Origin: Nocardia niwae NBRC 108934 = DSM 45340
GTDB lineage: Bacteria > Actinomycetota > Actinomycetes > Mycobacteriales > Mycobacteriaceae
Reading direction: 5' to 3'
Length of the DNA: 64,000 nucleotides
Assembly (NCBI RefSeq): GCF_001613465.1
Contig: NZ_BDCK01000030.1
Location: 124,001 to 188,000, forward strand
Positions within the stretch are counted from its first letter, which is position 1. Each line of letters begins with the position of its first letter. Position numbers and translations under genes: made by a program. The notes below the pieces were generated by a model, which ran no database searches, was not told where the DNA came from, and saw only the letters and a program-made list of their open reading frames with translations. This document shows, one piece after another, positions 33,710 to 41,698 of the stretch.

Positions 33710-34135
33710 ATGGGCATCGCGGCATTGATTCTCTGGCTGCTCACCGCCGTAGGCGGCTTCGTTCTGCTGGGCACCTGGATCGCCAAAGGCGGCGCTCGGC
33801 AACCGAACAGCAGTCATTTGCCCCCGCCGGTCGTGTTCGGGCACTTCCTGCTCGCCGTGGCCGGGCTGATCGTGTGGATCAGCTACCTCGTCGTCGACGA
33901 AGACGCGCTGGCGTGGGTGGCGTTCGTGCTGCTGATCCCCGTCGCACTGCTCGGGTTCGCCATGCTGGTGCGCTGGCTGCCCGCGTACCGAGCGAGCACG
34001 ACGACCGGAACATCCGAACAGGCCGAACCGCCCGAACGGCATTTTCCGGTCGCGGTCGTCGGAGGCCACGGCGTCCTCGCCGTCGCCACCGTCGTGCTGG
34101 TGCTGCTGACCGCCCTCGGCGTGGGCGGGAGCTAG
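33710..34135 (+). CDS. Small integral membrane protein, four segments
   Basis: A 141-residue membrane protein with four hydrophobic segments (ALILWLLTAVGGFVLLGTWI; FGHFLLAVAGLIVWISYLVV; WVAFVLLIPVALLGFAMLVRWLP; GHGVLAVATVVLVLLTALGV). His residues before segments 2 and 4 could ligate haem. AGGAGA precedes the ATG at 33710. Between DUF2231 and folE; the role is unknown. Confidence 0.72.
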   Translation: MGIAALILWLLTAVGGFVLLGTWIAKGGARQPNSSHLPPPVVFGHFLLAVAGLIVWISYLVVDEDALAWVAFVLLIPVALLGFAMLVRWLPAYRASTTTGTSEQAEPPERHFPVAVVGGHGVLAVATVVLVLLTALGVGGS

Positions 34136-34137
34136 CC

Positions 34138-34734
34138 GTGCTACAGCCCGCGCTACGGGTCGTCCACGAACCCGCCACCGAAGTGGACCTGGTTGCTGCC
34201 GAGCACGCCGCGCGGCAATTCCTGACCGCGCTCGGCGTCGGCCTGGACGAAGAACACCTGCACGCCACTCCGCGGCGCATGGCCCGCGCCTACGCCGAAC
34301 TGTTCACGCCCCGCCCGTTCGACCTCACCACATTCCCCAATGACGAGGGCTACGACGAACTGGTGCTGGCGCGCCGTATCCCGCTGCGATCGGTGTGCGA
34401 ACACCATCTGCTGCCGTTCGTCGGCGTCGCTCACGTCGGCTATCTGCCCGGCGAGCGCATCCTCGGATTGTCCAAACTGGCCCGCATCGTCGAGCACTTC
34501 TCCCATCGCCCCCAAGTGCAGGAACGGCTCACCAAACAAATCGCCGACTGGCTGGCCGAGAATCTGCAACCGATCGGGGTCGGCGTCGTCATCGAAGCCG
34601 AACACACCTGCATGACCCTGCGCGGCGTCCAAGCGTCCGGTACGACCACCGTCACGTCGACGCTGCTCGGCACGCTGCGGGAAGACGCCCGCTCTCGCCA
34701 AGAGTTCTTCTCGCTCACCGGAATCGCGCCCTGA
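34138..34734 (+). CDS. folE: GTP cyclohydrolase I
   Basis: A 198-residue FolE. It has the zinc ligands in SVCEHHLLPFVGVAHV and EAEHTCMTLRGVQ, GLSKLARIVEHFSHRPQVQERLT and the conserved TSTLLG end. It converts GTP to 7,8-dihydroneopterin triphosphate, the first step of folate or pterin synthesis. The GTG at 34138 begins two codons after the preceding stop. Its place in a regulated membrane-protein operon, away from the folate genes, suggests a second, specialised copy; whether the genome has another folE cannot be seen here. Confidence 0.9.
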   Translation: MLQPALRVVHEPATEVDLVAAEHAARQFLTALGVGLDEEHLHATPRRMARAYAELFTPRPFDLTTFPNDEGYDELVLARRIPLRSVCEHHLLPFVGVAHVGYLPGERILGLSKLARIVEHFSHRPQVQERLTKQIADWLAENLQPIGVGVVIEAEHTCMTLRGVQASGTTTVTSTLLGTLREDARSRQEFFSLTGIAP

Positions 34735-34940
34735 GCGGTCGAGAGCCAGAAGATGCGTCTCGGCGCCGATCGCCACCTGGAGTGTCCCAGTCGCGCGGTG
34801 CACGGTATGCCGGGCGTGCACCGATCCGGCTTCCCGGCCGGTCAGCGTGAACAGGAACTCGGCGCGGTCGTCGTCCGGGACGCCGGGCAGGCTACGGGCG
34901 AACGCGATCCGGTCGGCGTTTTCGCCGCGCTGATGGTGGT

Positions 34941-36593
34941 ATGCCCCCATCGATGACGACCTCGTCCGCCTACGACAGTCGACTGCGAAGTCTGGCCGCC
35001 GAGAAATTCGGCTGGGCGCACCTGCGCGACGAGCAGTTGACGGCTATGGAGCACATCATGGCCGGTAGGGACGTGCTGGTCGTGCTGCCGACCGGTGCGG
35101 GTAAGTCGGCGATCTATCAGGTGCCCGCGTTGCTGCTGGACGGTCCCGCCGTGGTGGTGTCGCCGCTCATCGCGTTGCAGCACGATCAGATCGAGAGCAT
35201 CGGCGACAGCCGGGCCCCGGATGCGGTCGCGTTGAATTCCACCCAGAGCAGAAGCGAGCGCCGAGCCGCCTGGGCTGCCCTGCGCCGCGGCACAGCCGAA
35301 TACATCTTCCTGTCGCCGGAACAACTGGCCAACGATGATCTGGTCGACGAGCTCGCCGGTCTGCGGGTTTCGCTGTTCGTGGTGGACGAGGCGCATTGTG
35401 TGTCGGGGTGGGGGCACGACTTCCGGCCGGACTACTTGCGGCTGGCCCCGGTGATCGACCGACTCCGGCATCCGAGGGTGATCGCCTTGACGGCGACGGC
35501 CGCACCACCGGTCCGCCACGAGATCGTGACCCGGTTGGGCATGCGCGACCATCGCGAGGTCGTCGCCAGTTTCGATCGGCCCAACCTGTACCTGGCCGCC
35601 GACCGATACACCGCCGACTCCGAGAAGCGTGACGCAGTCATCGCCGGTATCCGATCCCTGGCCGCCGACCCCGCCACCGGCCCTGGGCTCGTGTACGTGG
35701 CCAGCCGCAAGGACAGTGAGTTCTACGCCGGAGAATCAGCGGCGGCCGGTATCCGGGCGGCGGCCTACCACGCGGGCATGAAGGCCGCCGTCCGCGACGA
35801 GGTGCATCAGCACTTCCTTTCCGGCGAGATCGACGTGGTGGTGGCCACCTCCGCCTTCGGGATGGGCATCGACAAGCCCGACGTCCGTTTCGTCGTGCAC
35901 GCGTCGGCTCCGGATTCGCTGGACTCCTACTACCAGCAGATCGGCCGGGCCGGGCGGGACGGCGAGTGCGCGCAGATCCGGTTGTTCTACCGTCCCGAGG
36001 ATCTGAGCCTGCAGAAGTTCCTCACCGCGCGAGCGGTCCCGGAGGACGCCATCGCCGAGGTCGTCCACGCCCTGTATCGGCATGGCCGGCCCGTTCGACC
36101 GGCTCAGCTCGAGGTCGACGCCGCCCCCGCGCGGCGTACGCGGGCGATCAACCTGCTCGAACAGGTCGGCGCGATCACCACCACGGAAGCCGGTCGCCTT
36201 CAGTTCGATTCCGGCCGGACTCCCCGCCGGGCGGTCGAGCAGGCGTCGGACGCCGCGCGGGCATACGAGGAACTGACCCGCTCGCGCATCGAGATGATGC
36301 GCGGCTACGCCGAAACGACCGGCTGCAGGCGACAACACCTCCTCGGCTACTTCGGTGAACAGTTACTCGACCCGTGCGGCAACTGTGACACCTGCACCGC
36401 GGGGACCGCCGCCCGCCGCCCACCAGGCGTCGCGGAGTTCTCCGCGAACACCACTGTGCGACACCGTGAGTGGGGTGACGGAATGGTCATGTCCACCGAG
36501 GCCGATCGCATCATCGTGCTGTTCGAGGAAGTCGGCTACAAGACCCTGTCGCTGCCGGAGGTGCGTAAGCACCACCTCCTCAGCCGAGTCTGA
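34941..36593 (+). CDS. recQ: ATP-dependent DNA helicase, RecQ family
   Basis: About 550 residues. SF2 helicase motifs are I (LPTGAGKSAIYQVP), II (VVDEAHCVSGWG), III (LTATA), and IV-VI (YHAGMKA; VATSAFGMGIDKPDVRFVVHASAP; QIGRAGRDG). The zinc-binding region follows (CRRQHLL, DPCGNCDTC). The rest is short: the usual HRDC domain is absent and the C-terminus (RHREWGDGMVMSTEADRII) is a small SH3-like tail of the UvrD/PcrA type. ATG 34941 and 34953 both lack a clear Shine-Dalgarno. It unwinds DNA during recombination and repair. Confidence 0.9.
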   Translation: MPPSMTTSSAYDSRLRSLAAEKFGWAHLRDEQLTAMEHIMAGRDVLVVLPTGAGKSAIYQVPALLLDGPAVVVSPLIALQHDQIESIGDSRAPDAVALNSTQSRSERRAAWAALRRGTAEYIFLSPEQLANDDLVDELAGLRVSLFVVDEAHCVSGWGHDFRPDYLRLAPVIDRLRHPRVIALTATAAPPVRHEIVTRLGMRDHREVVASFDRPNLYLAADRYTADSEKRDAVIAGIRSLAADPATGPGLVYVASRKDSEFYAGESAAAGIRAAAYHAGMKAAVRDEVHQHFLSGEIDVVVATSAFGMGIDKPDVRFVVHASAPDSLDSYYQQIGRAGRDGECAQIRLFYRPEDLSLQKFLTARAVPEDAIAEVVHALYRHGRPVRPAQLEVDAAPARRTRAINLLEQVGAITTTEAGRLQFDSGRTPRRAVEQASDAARAYEELTRSRIEMMRGYAETTGCRRQHLLGYFGEQLLDPCGNCDTCTAGTAARRPPGVAEFSANTTVRHREWGDGMVMSTEADRIIVLFEEVGYKTLSLPEVRKHHLLSRV

Positions 36594-36761
36594 GCCGGGC
36601 CTTCCCGTCGGCAGTTGCACCGGGATCGTTGGAGTGCATTCTTTCGCGCGGGCGTGCCCGACAGGCGCGGAGCGCAGGCGCATAGCCGGAACCGATCGAC
36701 GTAGGCCGAACGGAACCGCCGATTCGTGGCCGTGCCCGCCGGGTGAATCGCGCGCACCGCG

Positions 36762-37193
36762 TCATGGGCGGTGGAACTGCCATTGCTGGGTGCTGCTGGT
36801 GGATGCGTAGCGAGTCAACCCGATCTGTTCGGTCCCGATGTCGTGCGCGGGGAGCGCGAGGACGAATTCACTCGCAGGCCAGACGGCGATGCGGTAACAG
36901 TCGGGGTGTGCGTCGTCGGTCATGATCTGCCATCCCAGCGGGGTCCCGCTGCATTCGACATGCGCGCCTTCACACACCAGGCTGTCGAGTCCGAGCCGCG
37001 TGCCGGTGCGGCCGTTGGCGATGAACCAGATTCCCTCGCCGAATTCCGGCGCGCTCGACAACAACCAGTGCTGCCAGCCGTCCTCGACACCCGGTTCGCC
37101 TACGACTCTGACCTGGTCGCCGCTGTCGAGCGCCAGCACATGACCGGTACCGACGTTGACGATGCGATACACACCCTCGCCCAGCTCAGTCAC
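36762..37193 (-). CDS. Beta-trefoil protein, possibly I66-type protease inhibitor
   Basis: A 143-residue protein with three similar blocks, each a YRIVNVGTGHVLAL-like strand followed by a QxW ending (GWQHWLLS, LGWQIMT, TQQWQFHRP), which is the ricin-like beta-trefoil layout. The best match I recall is the I66 serine-protease inhibitor family, but a carbohydrate-binding lectin is also possible. No signal peptide, so it acts in the cytosol or is exported by a nonclassical route. GTG start. Confidence 0.55.
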   Translation of the reverse strand: MTELGEGVYRIVNVGTGHVLALDSGDQVRVVGEPGVEDGWQHWLLSSAPEFGEGIWFIANGRTGTRLGLDSLVCEGAHVECSGTPLGWQIMTDDAHPDCYRIAVWPASEFVLALPAHDIGTEQIGLTRYASTSSTQQWQFHRP

Positions 37194-37511
37194 AATCCGC
37201 CGTCCTCACCGTGCGACCGGATCCTTGCCACTCGCAGCACCGTGCCGGCGAAAGATCGGCTTCTGGTGGTTGCGCCGGAATCTGTGGTCCGGGGATCCGT
37301 GCACTATCGAACTACCCGCCCAGCGGTGAGTGAATCACGTCGATGCGGCGAACGCCCTGGGCTCGTGCGGCCGCGCATCGCTTTCTCGCACTCGCGTGCC
37401 GGCGCATGCGGGCGATGGCCGAAGCACACGACGCGCGGCGTCGGCGGTGGGTCGATGTGCTCTGGTTCGGTCCAGGCGCGGCCCGGCCACGGTGGGGTTC
37501 GGGCGGCGAGT
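37194..37511. other. Intergenic region, nothing recognised
   Basis: About 320 nt between the trefoil gene and the epimerase gene; no credible coding or structured element seen. Confidence 0.4.
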
Positions 37512-38489
37512 TCAGCGGGTGGCGGCGAGCGCGGCGAGGGTCTCAGCGGAAGTATGGGCCGGTTTCCAGCCGAGATGCCGCTTCGCGCGGCTGGTGTCCA
37601 TGACGACGGGTGTGCGGACGATGTGCACCCACTCGAGGGTCGCCGGCACGAAAGGGAGGCGGGCGAGGGCCGCCGAGGCGGCGGTGGCGGCGATCGCGGG
37701 GACACGTACCGGTCTGCCGCCGAGTGCGGACACCACGTCGGACAGGGTGAGCGTGCCGTCGCCGGCGATGTTGTAGGCGCCGGGGGGCGCATCCGCGGTG
37801 GCGGCCAGCGCGATGGCCGCGGCCACGTCGTCGTGGTGGACGAGTTGCAGCGGGTGGCCGGGATCGGGAACCAGCGGCTTGAACAGGGGATTGGACCGGG
37901 CCAGTGTGCGCAGCGGGCCGGGAATCCTCTCCCACGGCAGGTCGTGCAGGGCCGGCGCCTTCGGGCCGGCCACGATGCACGGCCGCAGCACGAACACCTC
38001 GAGATCGGAGCCCGCGGTGATCCTGGCGAGCGCCGCCTCGCACGCGGCCTTCTGCTCGGAGTAGTAGTGCTCGGTCGAGCCATCGGGCGGGACGTCCTCG
38101 GTGATGGGGGACGGATTCTCCGGGTGGTAGCCGTAGGCGGCGACCGAGGACGTGTAGACGAGGCGGCGGACCCGCTCGGCGGCTACCGTCGCCTCGAAGA
38201 CGTTGCGGGTGCCAACGAGGTTCACGCGTGCGCTCTCCTCCCGCGAGCCCATGATCACGAACGCCAAGTGGATCACCACGTCGGCATCGCCGACGAGGGC
38301 GTCCACGGCGGCGCGGTCGAGGATGTCGCCGCGCCGGTATTCGGTCTTCGTCCAGCCGTGCGCGGCGGGGTCGAACGGCCGACGGGCCATTCCGACGATC
38401 CGGTCCACGGCCGGGTCGTGTTCCAGTGCGGTGACGGCGGAGATGCCGATCTCGCCGGTAGGCCCGGTGACGGCGACGGTGATACCCAT
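37512..38489 (-). CDS. NAD-dependent epimerase/dehydratase family protein
   Basis: A 325-residue extended SDR: GPTGEIG cofactor loop, VIHLAFVIMG, YTSSVAAYG, the catalytic Tyr-x3-Lys in YYSEQKA, and VFVLRPCIVAGPKAP. It is closest to SDR proteins of actinobacteria without a fixed substrate rather than a sugar-nucleotide epimerase. The ATG at 38489 starts the Rossmann strand directly. Isolated gene. Confidence 0.82.
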   Translation of the reverse strand: MGITVAVTGPTGEIGISAVTALEHDPAVDRIVGMARRPFDPAAHGWTKTEYRRGDILDRAAVDALVGDADVVIHLAFVIMGSREESARVNLVGTRNVFEATVAAERVRRLVYTSSVAAYGYHPENPSPITEDVPPDGSTEHYYSEQKAACEAALARITAGSDLEVFVLRPCIVAGPKAPALHDLPWERIPGPLRTLARSNPLFKPLVPDPGHPLQLVHHDDVAAAIALAATADAPPGAYNIAGDGTLTLSDVVSALGGRPVRVPAIAATAASAALARLPFVPATLEWVHIVRTPVVMDTSRAKRHLGWKPAHTSAETLAALAATR

Positions 38490-38956
38490 GCGGCCGGAAT
38501 TCCCCGGCGTCGGTGGGCGAAACGGTCCCGGCCGCACGGCGGACCGGCGATCCGAGTAATCCATTACTCGCGTTCGGCCGACCTGCGGACCATATTTCCT
38601 TGTACCGGCGATCCGGCCGCTAGGGAGAGGGACGAGCCGATCGCGCGTGGAGCCACCTCGCCGGAGCGCTTGACGCAGGCTCCTCCCGGGCCATCGGTTC
38701 CGGCGAGCAGACGTCGCGCCGAACCTGCCGATCGCGACGGGCCGCGCTCATGCCGAGGGCACCGGCGACGCATCGACTTCGAAGGGGTGCCGCAACCGTG
38801 GTCCACGAAGCCTTCGACGGCGGCCGACGGCCGGGCTCGAGCGCTGCCACGGAGTCGGGTAGTTGGCTACGCATGTGCCTATTACTGCGCGGATCTACCG
38901 TCGACATGTTCTACCAGCGTTTCAGCTAGATCTATGGGAATAGCTAGGAGGAAACC
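38490..38956. other. Promoter region of the DUF6603/LysM locus
   Basis: About 470 nt with no gene. Its last part becomes A+T-richer (near 38925-38950) and ends with AGGAGG at 38946-38951, the ribosome binding site of the next gene. It very probably carries the promoter of the four-gene locus downstream; I could not fix the elements. Confidence 0.4.
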
Positions 38957-41698
38957 GTGGACCCGAAGGAGTTGTTGGCCCGGGTAGCGGGCCTCCTGTG
39001 GGGGTTGGCGGATCGGTCGGCGGCGTCGGTGGCGAACGCGGTGAACGCACTGCCCGAACTGCCGGGGGAGACCGAACCGGCGTTGAAGGGCAGACTGCTC
39101 GAGCCGCTGGCGGACCTGCCGCGGCAGGAAAGCTTGTTGAAATGGGCGCACGATCTGCTGGGCAATCCCACCGATGCGGGCGCGCCGATCCTGGCACACG
39201 GGTGGCGGCGGGCTCCGGGCGCGCTCCGTGGAATCGCATTCGTGCTGGCCAAGAACGGGTCGCGGGCGGTGCTGGCCGTGTCCCCCGGGCCGGTGGTCGA
39301 TCTGGTCGTCACTCCGAATGCGGCACTGGACCATACGGTGCTCGCCCCGGAATTCGATCTGCGGGTGAAGCTTCGGACAACCGGTGCATGGACCGCGTCG
39401 TTCGCACCCGGCGCCACCGCGGTGACACCGGGTGGCGAGGCCCATATCAAGATCGGAAAGACAGATCTCACGGTGGGGGCGGGCGGTCCCGGTGTGTCGA
39501 CCGGACGCATCGAGGCGGTGATGGACGTGTCGACCGCAGTCGCGGCGCATGTCGACATCAAGATCCTGGGTTTTGTGGCCAGGGTGCTGCCCGCCGCTCT
39601 TGCTGGCTTCCTCGGCGGGGACGCCCGATCAGCCACGACGCCGACCGATTTGGCGCTCACGCTGAGCCGCGACACAGGTTTGCGTTTCGTCGACGGCGGC
39701 GTCCGCGTCGAGAAGAAGGTGAACCTGGCACTGCCCGGCGTCTCGCTGCGCGGCTTCGCCGTCGAATTGGGTATGCAGGGCGACCGGCTGGAGCTGAGAC
39801 CGACGGTCTCGCTGGTGGCCAAGCCGCCCGGCCTGCCGCTCAGCGCGACCCTGGATGGACTCGGCGTCGGCGTCCCGATGCTGCTGCCGGACCGGTTCGC
39901 CGCGGATACCGATGTGCTGCCCGCCTCGCCCAGCGGTATGGGGATCGCGCTCCTGCTGGGCCCGGTGTCCGGCGGCGGCTTCTTCCAGCAGCGACCCGGT
40001 GACGCCTACGCGGGCGGCATCGATGTGGACCTCGGTCTGGTCCAAGTGCAGGCCTTCGGGCTGTTGCAGCTGCCCGCGGGCGGCAAGCCGCTGTCCCTGC
40101 TCGTCTTGCTGGGTGCCGAATTTCCCTATCCTGGAATACAACTGGGATTCGGATTCGCGATCGACGCGGTGGGTGGCCTGGTCGGCATCCACCGCCGCGC
40201 GGACACCGGCAAGTTGCGCGAACTCGTCAGCGGCGGCAACGTGGACCGGATCTTGTTCCCCGGCAACGCGATGGCGCGGTCCGGTGAGATCGTCGGCGCG
40301 CTGGAGAGCGTCTTCCCGGTCGCCCGTGGTCGTTTCCTGGTCGGGCCGATGCTGCGGATCACCTGGGGCGGGCGCCTGGTCAGCGTGGCCGTTGCGGTGA
40401 TCATGGAGTTGCCCGGGCCCGGGCAGGTGCTCATCCTCGGCCGGGCGTTGATCGCGCTGCCCGATCCGGCGGCGCCCTTGATCCGCCTGCAGGGCAGTGT
40501 GTTCGGGCGCATCGTTCCCGGAGTGCCCTTGGTCGAGTTCACGGTGTCACTGGCCGGATCGTGGATCGTCGGTATGCCGGTGGCCGGTGAGGTCTACGCA
40601 CTGTTCCGGGGCGACGACCAGTCGGTGATCGTGTTGTCGGCGGGCGGTTTCCACCCGAAGTACACCCGGCCGCCCGGCGTCCCGCAGCTGCAACGCCTGT
40701 CGATGGATCTCGGTGGCGGCGTCATCGGCCTGCGCGCCGAATCCTATCTCGCGCTGACTTCCAACTCGGTGCAGTTCGGCGCCGATCTGCATTTGGACGC
40801 GACTATCGCCGAATGCGGGCTGGAGGGCTCGCTCGGGGTGGACGCTCTGTTCGTCTGGGAGCCGACGCTGGCCTTCAGCGCCTCCGTCCACGCCAGCGTC
40901 GCCGTGCTCGCGTTCGGTGAGCGTCTCGCGGGCATCGGCCTGGACTTCACGCTGGAAGGCCCTGCTCCGTGGCACGCCTTCGGCAGGGGCAGCATCGAGG
41001 TGCTGTTCTGGGATGTTTCTCTCGATTTCGATGTTCGCTGGGGCGATCCGGCCCTGCCGGTGCGATCGACCGAGGACATCCCGGCCCTGTTGGCCGAGGC
41101 GGTAGCCCGGCACGATGCCTGGACGGTGGCCCGACCCGCGAGCGAGCGGGCGGGCATCCGCTTCACCGGCGCGGCCGCGCGGGAGCTGGCACAAGGCGTT
41201 GTGGTGCACGCCGATTCGACGCTGCGCTTCGCCCAAACGGTGGTGCCGATCGGGACAACGTTCAACCGATTCCACCGACTGACGGTTCCAGAGCAAACCT
41301 GGACGATCGAGAATGCCCATTTCGGAGGTGCGACTTCCCCCAGGGGCGATCCGGTGCCCAAACGATTCGTGCCCGGCGAGTACTTCGCGATGACGAACGA
41401 CGAACAGCTGGCCAGGCCCGCGTTCGAGGAGCTGACCGGTGGTTTCGAATTCTCCGACACCGAGCCCGAATTGGGTGGCGCACATCTGATGAACGACAGC
41501 TACGAGATCGGTTACAAAGTCCAGGACGGGTGGTTCCCGAACCCCCCTGGGAACATTCGCGTCTTTCTCCTACTGCGCGCGGCCTATCGAGCAGAACTGT
41601 TCGCCCGGCCGGTGCGCGCCGCCGAACGAGTGGACCGCTGGCGCTTGGCGCAGCGCTCCATGGACAAGATCACCCCGAAGGTGGTGATGAAGCGATGA
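38957..41698 (+). CDS. DUF6603 domain protein
   Basis: A 913-residue protein. The middle region (GIALLLGPVSGGGFFQ, DAYAGGIDVDLGLVQVQAFGLL, GIQLGFGFAIDAVGGLVGIHR, ILFPGNAM) is typical of DUF6603, a family of large beta-rich proteins of unknown function. About residues 85-620 consist of repeated amphipathic beta strands with alternating hydrophobic residues. The C-terminal 200 residues are a separate, less regular part. No signal peptide. GTG 38957, preceded by AGGAGG. ATGA overlap with the next gene and shared orientation with three further large genes suggest a complex. Confidence 0.75.
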   Translation: MDPKELLARVAGLLWGLADRSAASVANAVNALPELPGETEPALKGRLLEPLADLPRQESLLKWAHDLLGNPTDAGAPILAHGWRRAPGALRGIAFVLAKNGSRAVLAVSPGPVVDLVVTPNAALDHTVLAPEFDLRVKLRTTGAWTASFAPGATAVTPGGEAHIKIGKTDLTVGAGGPGVSTGRIEAVMDVSTAVAAHVDIKILGFVARVLPAALAGFLGGDARSATTPTDLALTLSRDTGLRFVDGGVRVEKKVNLALPGVSLRGFAVELGMQGDRLELRPTVSLVAKPPGLPLSATLDGLGVGVPMLLPDRFAADTDVLPASPSGMGIALLLGPVSGGGFFQQRPGDAYAGGIDVDLGLVQVQAFGLLQLPAGGKPLSLLVLLGAEFPYPGIQLGFGFAIDAVGGLVGIHRRADTGKLRELVSGGNVDRILFPGNAMARSGEIVGALESVFPVARGRFLVGPMLRITWGGRLVSVAVAVIMELPGPGQVLILGRALIALPDPAAPLIRLQGSVFGRIVPGVPLVEFTVSLAGSWIVGMPVAGEVYALFRGDDQSVIVLSAGGFHPKYTRPPGVPQLQRLSMDLGGGVIGLRAESYLALTSNSVQFGADLHLDATIAECGLEGSLGVDALFVWEPTLAFSASVHASVAVLAFGERLAGIGLDFTLEGPAPWHAFGRGSIEVLFWDVSLDFDVRWGDPALPVRSTEDIPALLAEAVARHDAWTVARPASERAGIRFTGAAARELAQGVVVHADSTLRFAQTVVPIGTTFNRFHRLTVPEQTWTIENAHFGGATSPRGDPVPKRFVPGEYFAMTNDEQLARPAFEELTGGFEFSDTEPELGGAHLMNDSYEIGYKVQDGWFPNPPGNIRVFLLLRAAYRAELFARPVRAAERVDRWRLAQRSMDKITPKVVMKR

